NCBI GenBank assembly: GCA_014621425.1
Contig: JAANBB010000011.1
Location: 124,001-188,000 of the forward strand
Source: Cylindrodendrum hubeiense
Lineage: Eukaryota; Ascomycota; Sordariomycetes; Hypocreales; Nectriaceae
Reading direction: 5' to 3'
Length of the DNA stretch: 64,000 bases
Positions within the stretch are counted from its first letter, which is position 1, and each line of letters starts with the position of its first letter. The position numbers and the translations under genes were made by a program. Below are positions 30,501 through 35,444 of the stretch, in pieces. The notes under the pieces are model-generated. The model was not told the DNA's origin, did not search any database, and was given only the letters and a program-made list of their open reading frames with translations.

Positions 30501-32796
30501 CATGTCAACATGGGAGATCTATGCAACGCTCCTTAATGGTGGAACATTAATTTGCATTAGCGCTGCGGACTTATTGGATCAACGAGCGCTGGCTCAAACC
30601 TTCAGACGAGAGAAGGTTCAATCAGCCATGTTCACACCAGCCCTCCTCAAGCAATGCATTTTAGAGTCTGCAGACACTATAAGCACACTGCAAACTCTTT
30701 ACGTGGCTGGAGATTGGACTGACCCGGGCGATCTGGTTTCGTTGCGAAGTGTTTTCAAGGGAGCCGTTATACATGGATATGGTCCAACTGAGAACTCCGT
30801 TATCAGCACGCTGTATAAGCTCCCAGAAGGAGAGCTGAGCGCGAACGGGGTTCCGATCGGCCGAGCGATAAGCAATTCTGGTGTCTACGTTATGGACTCC
30901 AAAATGCGGCTTGTGCCCCTGGGAGTGGCTGGAGAGTTGGTCGTAACTGGGGACGGTCTGGCAAGAGGATATACAGATGATGTCCAGGGAAACAATGAGC
31001 GGTTTGTTACCGTGACGATCGGCGGCAACGAGGTGCGAGCCTATCGTACAGGAGACTATGCCCGATACCGGCCGTCTGATGGCCAACTGGAGCTCCTCGG
31101 TCGAATCGACCAGCAAGTGAAAGCCAGAGGACGCCCAGGTCGTCCTGCGTCTAAAAAGAGCAGAAATATCGACTGCTCATTGGTCCGACAGCCAACCACA
31201 AACGCCGGTATGCAGATGCAATCCATCTGGAGCCAAGTATTGGGCGTCGAGGCGAACACAATTGGACTGGACAATAACTTCTTCAGACTTGGTGGCAACT
31301 CCATTTCTGCCATGAAGGTAGTAGCAGAAACTCGCAAGGTCGGCATCCGAATCACAGTGGCGGACATGTTCCGGCGTGACACTCTTGAGGAGCTGCTATC
31401 CCAACAGACTGTTAACGCGACAGAAATTGAAGAGGAACTTGACCAAATGGTCCTCGTTGATCCTACCACGAAGTCGACTCTTCTTCAAAAAGTTGACGAG
31501 CTGGACATTGACATCTCATCCGAAGAAGTTTTGGATATTCTACCGGCCACAAGCATCCAAGAGAAGGCCATGGTCTCGGGCATCGATGGGAGCCACGTCC
31601 GCCACTATTTGCACCTAGATCTGGGGCCCACGGTGGATTTAGCACGCTTTAAGAAGAGTTGGGATTTGACTCTGGAAAGATTCCCAATTCTCCGCGCCCG
31701 CTTCTTGCCCCTCCTTGGAAAGTACTGGCAAGTTATACCTCATAAACTCGATCTTCCTCTTACCATACAAGACGTGGCCGAGGATTTGGACCAATTCTGT
31801 CACGATTTCTGCCTCAAGGACTATAAAGAATTCTCGCCAACTAAGCCACCATTCTTCGTCATCCTCTTTAGGCACCCAGTCCAAGGGATCCGGATGACGG
31901 TTCATATGTCGCATGCACAGTATGACGGCATCAGCATACCCATCTATCTACGCTCCTTCGCCGACGGATATGAAGGCAAATCCTTGACTCCTGGTCCAGA
32001 TTTTTCACGCTTCCTGTTGTATGCCCAGTATAGACGCCCTCAATCATGCGCTTACTGGACAAAGCTGCTACGCGGTTCATCTCCCACGTGCTTCCCGTCA
32101 ATGATTCTCCCGGATAGTATTCCTCAAGGCTCCACAGCTAAACAAGTTGAGGTGGAAGCGAAGTTAGCCCTTCCGCCCCTGTCTGGCAGTACCACCTCTG
32201 CATCTCTTATAAGTGCTGCGTGGGGTGTTCTTTTATCGCTCATAACCGGCCAAAATGATGTTGTCTATGGTCACATAGTCACCGGCCGCAACTCTATTCT
32301 TAATGGGATCGAGGGGATCGCAGGACCATTGCTCAACACCGTCCCTGTCCGGACCATTCTTTCACCCAGTCAAACCTCGGCTGAGTTGCTACACTCTGTT
32401 CAAAAGCAGTTCATGGAGCTTGGTGAGGCTGATTCTCTTGGCTTCATGGATATTCTGGAGCACTGCACCGATTGGCCGGGTGGCGCGAGCTTTAATTTCG
32501 ACTCGATTATCCACCACCAGAACGTCGACGAGAACCCTGAAGTTGAAGTTTCGGACGCCATTTCACGAATTAAGTGGTTCAAGAATCAAACTGACGAAGC
32601 CGTGCCGAACATAGTCATGGTATCCTATCCAGAAGGCGAACACCTGCGCGTCCAGCTTCACACAAGCAGCCATCGAATGACTGCTGAGACGGCAACCAAG
32701 ATCCTCAATGGCCTAGGCAAAGTCCTTTGGAAGCTGGGCACTTGCTTAGAAATGCCAGTACCATCATTCATGGATGAAATGGGATTGAGCCTTTAG
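15511..32796 (+). CDS. Five-module non-ribosomal peptide synthetase with one N-methyltransferase and terminal CT domain
   Basis: A single intronless frame of 5761 aa. Order by residue: A1 (~45-590), T1 (Ser634), C1 (HHIISDG, 816), A2 (~1135-2085) with an N-methyltransferase inserted between motifs A8 and A10, T2 (Ser2134), C2 (HHALYDG, 2332), A3, T3 (Ser3208), C3 (HHVLYDG, 3407), A4, T4 (Ser4283), C4 (HHIISDG, 4468), truncated A5, T5 (Ser5264), CT (SHAQYDG, 5467). Module 1 lacks a C domain, so it initiates. There is no TE or R domain; a terminal C-like domain with SHxxxDG is the usual fungal macrocyclisation release. A1-A4 keep FTSGSTG.PKG, FD (A4 motif) and the A10 lysine. The pocket residues do not let me name substrates; A2 looks hydrophobic (DAW at positions 235/236/239). 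Expected product: an N-methylated tetra- or pentapeptide, probably cyclic. The start is the first ATG of the frame. Confidence 0.95.
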   Translation: MTIQEGAQSGHQGVGGSTHISEVVKILPATDAEEAREPTHNTNRSITTQELGCIWTWNNTVPPTVDRCVDELVDEIVQAQPAAPAVCSWDGDLTYSELDRLAARLAPVVSAAGVGPDTLVPLCFEKSMWTPVAMLAVLKAGGAFVLLDPSLPEQRLQTIVDQLKCPVMLSSFDNVALSLRLFDNVIQVSWDAINEIDATVHPRRQPQPSSTAMYAVFTSGSTGVPKGVVITHANFSSAVKHQATMLGYSNDSRIFDFASYAFDLAVHDAFATFAAGGCMCIPSETDRRDDISKAIALMRATVAFLTPAVARLLDPTALPDLKTLVLGGEAVSVEDVQPWWGKVQVGNAYGPAECCIISTINHDASAPEETTYIGKGAGLVTWVVDQENHHRLLPPGCVGELLLEGPLVGRGYLNEPEKTTAAFIEDPAWLLAGDAKRPGRHGRLYKTGDLVRYNEHGTLVFVGRKDAQVKIRGQRVELGEIERWVQKYMPEANLVVAEMVVPQGKNASPTLVAFVQIPDGSSEPGSPTILHVSAGLEKNLSDHLADYMVPSVFVAAREIPLTATGKINRKRLREIGASFSVQQLAEARTARQGTKRNPTTGIEHQMQQIWARVLGIEPSAIGLDDSFFQLGGDSIAAMTLAGEARKVGFELSVAGIFKHVSLQDISHELSVARTAPSAIRATPLSGPVPQSFAQERLWFLDQLYPGLDWYLLPFAVRIRGALQLDALQAAVHALETRHETLRTTFVSQDGVDMQVVQSFHPKALNVIDIPPGDEKRLYDEIRADQSKSFNLATQPGWRVSVFRLGTEEYVLSIVLHHIISDGWSVDILQKELAAFYSSAVRGEDPLSQEKPMSVQYRDYSIWQQEQKQIDQHKIQLDYWVKQLETSRPAELLCDKPRPATLSGKANREELRIEGKLYDDLQQFCKVHHVTPFVVLLAAFRTTHFRLTGTADATIGIPNANRDRWEVHNMIGFFVNMQCIRIKIDDESFEQLVRQVHETTVASFSNQDVPFEQIVSKLQKDRDLSRNPIVQLVFALHSQKNLGKFDLEGVEMEPILEEPTSRFDLEFHFFSEEQALKGHILYSTDLYDPKTIANMVAIFKQVLKQGLSQPKTDIASLSLLAENDLSTLRTMELVDIHRTDFPRESNVVEVFRQQVASFPNKLAVKDSSTTMTYTQLDEKSDTVARWLMSKSFAPETLVGVVATRSCETIVAFLGILKANLAYLPLDVKLPMDRMRTILSSVGGHTVVLVGLGVEIPTQHLDEVEFVPIIDVLTKQARQLHEERVVAHNRPSATSLAYVMFTSGSTGKPKGVMVEHRSILRLVKESNMVQHDPSEGAMAHMSNIAFDASTWEIYATLLNGGTLICIDTIDVLEYSILPQIFIREQVRAIFITPALLKQYLLECPTAISVLNTLYIGGDRLDPQDVFEARKLFSGKIINGYGPTENTSFSTLYELPDGERCTNGVPIGRALHNSGAHVMDSHQRLVPLGVIGELVVTGDGLARGYVDPQRDVGRFVSITVAGKQIKAYRTGDYVRLRPLDGQLEYFGRIDGQIKVRGQRVELGEIEHVLRSNGAVTDAIVLLQVDVHQEPRLVSFITTREGDEQSGERQDGGDESQHVEIWEDRFDDETYTPMDQIQLENIGRDFIGWTSMYDGNDIDKEEMGEWLDDTINDMLNGKPPGHVLELGSGSGMILFNIIEGLQSYVGLDPSERAVEFISRAAKTIPTLKNKVEMYKATATDVQRLGRPVTPNLVVINSVAQYFPSQEYLFQVIEEMVQLEGVERLFIGDVRSHALYREFLVTRALHIAGDRASMDDIRRIIQDMENVELEFLVDPGFFTALPARLPELIDHVEILPKKMVATNELSCYRYAVVVYAKAKGTKREAHKVYEDTWIDFMDTGLDRQSLQQLLQQASGSAPVAVGNIPYNKTIFERHVIDALDNGADAQAGRGHSDWLSSVRQKAQSCPSLTPMELTELARDEGYRVEISWGRQHAQRGGLDAIFHRIAPINNEQRVLFDFPTDYKDRPYRSLSSHPLRQQVSQKIREQLLETLRAQLPSYMVPDIITIVEEMPVNENGKIDRRALAERIQSRPTGRTTRGLTRQPTTEAERHIQTVWGEVLNMVPATIGLDDNFFQLGGNSISAMKVVSAARKIGLQLAVADIFRDPTLHQVASHARNLINKKEHIAPFSLLGSSCDVSTLLRDLSTQYDLDTYAVQDAFPCTPLQEGLIALTLKRPGDYIMQAVMQLPADVKIGAFRNSWEEVARKMPALRTRIVQHEDLGIMQVIVNEDICWVEAAGLDSYIEADKRLPMNIGQPLVRYALIKDDVGAGKWFVWTLHHALYDGWSMSLIVDAVARVYQGHTIRQGPQFQSFIKYIQHQNEDDTVRYWVDALASCKAMSFPSLPPSVKQPKADSVIEHAFPYPKEQRLGFTTPTLIRAAWALIAAQMTNSDDVVFGATLSGRNAPVADIDDLAGPTIATVPIRVQVSRDDTVQDYLQSVHRQATEMIPFEQTGLHRIAKMSADCSQACMFQTLLAVQPQDMSNAQEVLGQWQAHDQTQQFSTYAMMLEVYLEGEGITAKARSDSRVIDPWAVVKLLERLEYTVQLLADAGPCKKVGELQLATTQDLEQIWAWNKTLPEPAEQCIHEMIQEHVEARPAAPAVCAWDGSLTYGELDHLATRVASCLIAHGLSWGTVIPLCFEKSMWTTVAMLGVLKAGCGFVLLDPFVPEQRLKAIVDQVKAKFVVASPAQTSLSLRLCHDVISISSEFLKSRDGIRVHLPSPAIESTVCVVFTSGSTGVPKGTAVTHKSAASAVHHQAKALCIGADSRVFDFASHSFDVPIFHAFMALTTGGCLCLPSDDDRKNNLQGSIVSLRATVGLLTPSVAALLSPAQMPDLQTIILGGEALQVQDVLPWWNRVQVITAYGPSECTPISTVNQHAASPNEAIHLGKGVGQVTWVVDPDHHESLLPIGCVGELLLEGPLIARGYLNDSKKTAETFIAAPSWLREGAPGRPGRCGILYKTGDLVQYNEDGSLRYIGRKDTQVKIRGQRIELGEIERRVHDCMPDASRVVVELIKLQGENTSSTLAAFIETGEDKVQRDDQNDLSEVRVLVVPVDVDDSLAVHLPRYMIPTVTFALHELPLTTTGKMDRKRLREIGMTFSAQQIADINTTTNGPKQIPETDVEKKLRDIWASVLHIEPETIGLHDSFFQLGGDSIAAMKAVGEARQQRLEVTVADIFGSPTLVDLAREAVHLHDIAPEHVAAFSLLGEGTDVPAVIKDVSARCGVDSAVVQDAYPCTALQEGLLSLALKRPGDYMLQATLELSPDVSIRAFRDTWETVVQKMPILRTRIVTHNDLGLLQVILDKDIVWAETNGLDAYLEADRLQPMNIAQPLTRYAMVKDEACNKHWFVWTVHHVLYDGWSMALMMEALNRVYQGQALTSGPQFQSFIKYTQDQGTEATAKFWRASLDKCDSSPFPALSPSVEQPKADSTVEHCFPHPRNRHLGTTTSSLVRAAWALLVGRMTSSDDVVFGVTTFGRNAPVANLETMAAPAIATVPVRVQLDMQQKVLEYTRTVQRNATEMIPFEQNGLSRISKISPDCQQACMFQTLLVIQPEHTSDAKNMLGKWDYGDQQKWFNTYALMLEVSLGPEQIVVTASFDSRVIEHWLVEKLLTRLESVIHQLDSAGSHRVLADIDAITPQDLNQLWTWNSVVPTCVDRCVHDMVRERAEDQPRALAVSAWDGELTYSELELLATRLSYQLIELGVQPDMLVPLCFEKSLWNTVAMLAVLKAGGAFVLLDASLPEQRLRTIIDQVDAHLLLSSTANMGLSSGLSNNVIQVGPDLKKQSDIPTANPLTGQAPSSASLMFAVFTSGSTGVPKGALLTHGNFSSGLEYQSQLLGFTKDSRVFDFASYAFDIAVHNVFATLVTGGCLCVPSDTDRKENIGESMSNMRVTIADLTPTVARLLDPATLPDLETLILAGEAVLVDDAARWWGQSHVVNAYGPAECNISTINGSASSPDNVVHIGKGSGLVTWIVDPRNHDVLLPPGCIGELLLEGPLVGKGYLKEPKKTAAAFIEDPAWLLKGAEDRPGRVGRLYKTGDLVCYNEDGSLRFIGRKDEQIKIRGQRVELGEIERKFEDCMPGTMQVVVEVITPKGANATSTLAVFAAMPELAQNDDDLSVTPRVLPIPRDVEDKLAEHLPRYMIPTVLFAMTELPLTATGKTNRKQLREIGGSFSIQEFVQVQSAGRGPKRQPISEAEQQLQKIWAQVLGVEASTIGLGDSFFQLGGDSIGAMKVVGEARNLGIEIAVADIFRHPWLEDAMQNTSEAKKSSASSGPILPVKTLGPVEQSYAQERLWFLEQLHPGLTWYHMPCALRFRGPIQLAALETAIHTLEERHETLRTTFMSNDGISMQAVQLFEPTGLNIVDIPLGDEEQLEQTLLKEQTTPFNLETEPGWRVSLYRLGESDYVLSIVLHHIISDGWSLDILRKELATFYSAALRGQDPLSQVDSLPIQYRDYSVWQKQQEHVDEQRRQLDYWVNQLETSQPAEIICDEPRPDALSGNAAVESLRIEGALYEKLQMFCKSHSVTAFTALLAVFRATHFRLTGINDATIGSVNANRDRWELKNMIGFFVNMQCLRIEIEDESFEQLVQQIHETSIESFANQDVSFEKIVAKLQRDRDLSRHPLVQIIFALHAQLDLGHFTLEGVEGEPIGSSLTSRFDLEFHFFQEKEALQGRVIFSTDLYNAETIANMLSVFHTMLNKALSQPTMKIASLPLLTDGDFAELDNMGLIKIDRREYPAESSIVDSFRHQVSSTPDRVAVKDSSTQFTYSELDQRSDVLARWLALKSFAPETLVGVLSGRCCDTIIAFLAILKAGLAYLPLDAEAPSDQMATILSSLSGDKIVLLGPDVDPPPLLDNVEFIPIVDALRNETDMHRGANPAIKLCTPSPSSLAYVMFTSGSADKPKGIMIEHRGILRLVKGSPMMEVLPSNATMAHISNTAFNMSTWEIYATLLNGGTLICISAADLLDQRALAQTFRREKVQSAMFTPALLKQCILESADTISTLQTLYVAGDWTDPGDLVSLRSVFKGAVIHGYGPTENSVISTLYKLPEGELSANGVPIGRAISNSGVYVMDSKMRLVPLGVAGELVVTGDGLARGYTDDVQGNNERFVTVTIGGNEVRAYRTGDYARYRPSDGQLELLGRIDQQVKARGRPGRPASKKSRNIDCSLVRQPTTNAGMQMQSIWSQVLGVEANTIGLDNNFFRLGGNSISAMKVVAETRKVGIRITVADMFRRDTLEELLSQQTVNATEIEEELDQMVLVDPTTKSTLLQKVDELDIDISSEEVLDILPATSIQEKAMVSGIDGSHVRHYLHLDLGPTVDLARFKKSWDLTLERFPILRARFLPLLGKYWQVIPHKLDLPLTIQDVAEDLDQFCHDFCLKDYKEFSPTKPPFFVILFRHPVQGIRMTVHMSHAQYDGISIPIYLRSFADGYEGKSLTPGPDFSRFLLYAQYRRPQSCAYWTKLLRGSSPTCFPSMILPDSIPQGSTAKQVEVEAKLALPPLSGSTTSASLISAAWGVLLSLITGQNDVVYGHIVTGRNSILNGIEGIAGPLLNTVPVRTILSPSQTSAELLHSVQKQFMELGEADSLGFMDILEHCTDWPGGASFNFDSIIHHQNVDENPEVEVSDAISRIKWFKNQTDEAVPNIVMVSYPEGEHLRVQLHTSSHRMTAETATKILNGLGKVLWKLGTCLEMPVPSFMDEMGLSL
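20278..21630 (+). other. N-methyltransferase domain embedded in A2 of the NRPS
   Basis: Residues ~1590-2040 of the synthetase interrupt the A2 C-terminal subdomain. Motif I is VLELGSGSG (1679-1687), which binds S-adenosylmethionine. The block begins after EIWEDRF..Y and ends before the A10 region (SYMVP...NENGKIDRR). This is the standard site of N-MT insertion in fungal NRPSs and predicts N-methylation of the second residue of the peptide. Confidence 0.9.
29872..31140 (+). other. Degenerate, truncated fifth adenylation domain of the NRPS
   Basis: Residues ~4788-5210. Compared with its closest relative in the same protein, A2, it reads FTSGSADKPKG (4951-4961) in place of FTSGSTGKPKG. It reads FNMSTWEIY (Asn4997) where the amino-group-binding Asp is expected. 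It stops right after motif A8 (GRIDQQVKARG, 5197-5207). Only 57 residues then separate it from the T5 serine, so the C-terminal subdomain with the catalytic A10 lysine, and any N-MT, are missing. A basic GRPGRPASKKSR stretch sits at the junction. It is very likely inactive in adenylation. Confidence 0.88.
31483..32793 (+). other. Terminal condensation-like (CT) release domain of the NRPS
   Basis: Residues ~5325-5761. The active-site motif reads SHAQYDGIS (Ser5467, His5468, Asp5472), with the first His of HHxxxDG replaced by Ser as in fungal CT domains. These usually replace a thioesterase and release the peptide by macrocyclisation. Later elements (GRNSILNGIEGIAGPLLNTVPVR) are typical of this C-domain clade. 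Confidence 0.85.
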
Positions 32797-32929
32797 TATT
32801 GATCACCTTTGATCCTGTCGAGATACGATGAAAGCGCTGCAATTAATCTCCTTTGTCAGTCTTTAGATTTTGTAAATGAAATATTGTGACGGGTGGAGAT
32901 GGTCGACCGGTCAGGCATGATACGTGACC
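32797..32929. other. Short 3' flank of the NRPS
   Basis: It lies between the NRPS stop codon and the right flanking repeat. It includes a GGTCGACCGGTC palindromic stretch near 32901. The repeat homology may extend into it, to about 32885. Confidence 0.4.
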
Positions 32930-33293
32930 TCTAGGGACTACAAGGGATATTTAAGGCACAGTCGGACTCTCTCTTTACAGGGCATCTTTGCTAGACCTTA
33001 CAGCATTGTGTGTACCTGCAGTTTTTCTTTACTTTCTTGGGCCTAGCCCAGCTGATACCACAGCCTTTAATTCTCACTGATATTTTCCCATTCATTTGAC
33101 GACTCTACTTTTTACCACATGATGACACACTCCGCGTATTTGAATCGTGAATTGCTTGCGAGATTGAGGTGTGGTAGTGGTTCTATGACTTGGATTTTGG
33201 TCGACATCGATTACACCACCCGAAAGCTAGTAAGTTTGCGCCGGGTGGGTGTAGTCGGTTTTGTCCGGTGAGCTTCGGTGCCCATCTCGATAT
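32930..33293 (-). repeat. Right copy of ~360 bp inverted repeat flanking the NRPS
   Basis: The reverse complement aligns with 14029-14390 (see there). This copy starts only about 135 bp after the NRPS stop codon and points back toward the gene. It contains TCGGACTC at 32962-32969, the octamer that also recurs in the promoters of the 39-45 kb block; the left copy has TGAGTTCGG at that place. Confidence 0.8.
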
Positions 33294-34152
33294 ACAGTAT
33301 AGTCATACTTGGGTGTAACTGTCTAGTACGATAGTCAATATATGAGTTTGAACATGAAACTCACTGGAATTTATAAGATAGTAATCTGAATGCATGATAG
33401 GCTACAGGTGATGCGGTAGTTATTAGACCATGGGGTTAAGTAATTTTAAGAGTAAAAGTACCTATCAGCTCCACGTGCTTTCTCTTAGGAATAAGCAGAG
33501 TTAATCGTGATGTAATGAATGGTAAAGGCTGGATACTACTCTGATATAATGCTAAATGTGTGACGATCGGGTGTTCCTATGTAGATAAGTTAGTGTGCTG
33601 AGAACTCAGCGCTATTAAGGACATGCTCCGGCTGCAAGGTAGCCTTCGCACACTGCTCCTGACAGTTGCTAGCGGAAATGCGGCTGTACTTATTGGTAGA
33701 ATGACTCTCTCTTGAGTATCTAATATTAAATTTGAACTTAAGATAGATACTACAGACAGCTTCCTTAGGCTACATAAAGATAATATATATCGCCCTTTAA
33801 TGGGATCTCAATTGTCATCTTCTTTGATAACTTGCTCTAATTTTATCTGGTTAAGTAATTAGTCGAGTGGCAGTTTGGTTGGATTCCTTTTTGATATAGT
33901 ATATAAGGCAATAATGTTAATATCTATTAATTTACTACAATAATCTGGATAGACTATTATCATTCTTATACCTCCGTGCAAGTGTAAATGTTATAGTAGA
34001 ACTGCTATTACTTTAATCGAGTTTATAGATTGGGCTATCAATATATCCCGGACAAAACTATTAGAAAGGGACAAATAAAGACTCATGACTGATCCTGCAC
34101 CTAAACTCCTCATTTCGATTTTCACTTGTCGAGGGCCTTGTCCCAGCTGCAT
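33294..34152. other. AT-rich gene-free tract
   Basis: Strongly AT- and TA-rich, especially 33720-34080, without frames of note. The composition resembles repeat-induced point mutation of an old mobile element, but no element is recognisable. Confidence 0.5.
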
Positions 34153-34566
34153 CTAGCGACGCCGTCCTCCACGCCCTCCACGTCCACGTTGATTGGTTCC
34201 GCGGTTACACCCCAAGCAATCCCGCTGGTAGTACTCGTTTGATTCGTCCGATGGCGTCAAGGTATACTCGGAGTAGAGGCGACAGTAAAATTCGCTGCCA
34301 GGGAAGTCGTAGTAGTAGGACAATATTTTACAATCGTCGGATTTGATGCAGCTCGTGGCACAGTCGTCGAACGATGCCGATTGCGTGTCGGAGATGATGA
34401 CCGCGCCAGTGACGGAGCCAGCGTACGTGCCACAGGTCGCCTCGCTGGGGGGGTTGTCTAACACCGTGTAGCTCTCGCAGGGGGTTTCGGGCGTGCAAAC
34501 GGCTGCGTTGATGCCAGAAGCCGCCAGTGCCGTGACGGCGACGGCGATTGCCTTGGTTGAGGGCAT
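34153..34566 (-). CDS. Small secreted Cys-rich protein with PAN/Apple-like domain and Arg-Gly tail
   Basis: A single exon of 137 aa. A signal peptide (MPSTKAIAVAVTALAASGINA) ends near an Ala-Ala-Val-Cys site. The mature part has nine cysteines, with CGTYAG...FDDCATSCIKSDDCKILSYYY...FYCRLY resembling fungal PAN/Apple-like domains that bind carbohydrate or protein. The C-terminus is unusual: after CLGC comes NRGTNQRGRGGRGGRRR, a basic RGG-type run normally found in RNA-binding proteins. TATATA at 34674-34679 lies about 110 bp upstream. It could be an effector-like or wall-associated protein; no function is assigned. Confidence 0.75.
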   Translation of the reverse strand: MPSTKAIAVAVTALAASGINAAVCTPETPCESYTVLDNPPSEATCGTYAGSVTGAVIISDTQSASFDDCATSCIKSDDCKILSYYYDFPGSEFYCRLYSEYTLTPSDESNEYYQRDCLGCNRGTNQRGRGGRGGRRR

Positions 34567-35444
34567 TGTCGATGTGGTTTGTCGTTGAGATTAAGGGAAA
34601 CCACAGGGCTGAGATGTAATTGCGAGAAAAGTGGTACGCTGGAAGGAAGCTGGGGTCGCACCCTATATACCCCTTATGATGTCAAATAAACAATCTTACT
34701 CTGTCCCAAGCTTGGCTAGCCCAGGAGAACTAGTCTCGCCTTGGAGCGCGCGATTCAATAGTTTTGGCGACTAGCAAGAGAATTATCGATACACGGTTAG
34801 GCGAGCTGCTAGCGTTGAAGCCAATGGATGTGGCGCCTGGGGAATACGAGAATGGTCAGGGGGCATCGGGGCGTCGGGGCTACTAAAACTTCTCACATGT
34901 TGGAACGGATAGATATCGGAACATGATGTTTCTGGAGGTGTAAATATATAGATGTCATGGCTTTAATCCTGTCCCTTCTTTTTTAAAACTCGCTGATGCA
35001 CCCAATTTCACTGGAAAGTCGTCGTGGCGTTGGTGACTGCATTATATCTCTTCATACTGTCAACCACGAGGTAGAAGAAGTTCCACCGCTGCTGATACCC
35101 GCAAAGGGGTCCCAGAAAAGAGAAGGCGGGCACCTAGATGCTGCAAAATATTGTTGACCCTAAGATACGGGCCCCAGTGGCATTCAGATGCTCGGTTTCG
35201 TACTACGTATACGCGGGTTGGGAGAAAATCTGATATAATTAACCGACCGATAAGAATACCATCCCTTTCTCTGGAAGATCGTTACCTTCCATCATGCCAA
35301 ATTTGTTTTTGTCTACTCAAATTAACACGTCTCTTTTCAGATCTGTCGCATGATATCGTCAATAATCGGAGTTTCATTGATGAGGAACATGAAGTTTATT
35401 ACCCCGTCTATGCTAGAACTCTTCTATCTTTTGAAACCCGAATT
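34567..35444. other. Intergenic region, promoter of the small secreted protein
   Basis: It contains a TATATA box (34674-34679) for the gene ending its 5' side at 34566. Otherwise only short frames are present, including an unsupported 105 aa one on the plus strand. Confidence 0.45.
34674..34679 (-). promoter_or_regulatory. TATA box of the small secreted protein gene
   Basis: On the minus strand it reads GTATATAGGG, about 108 bp before the ATG at 34566, a normal fungal spacing. Confidence 0.4.
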
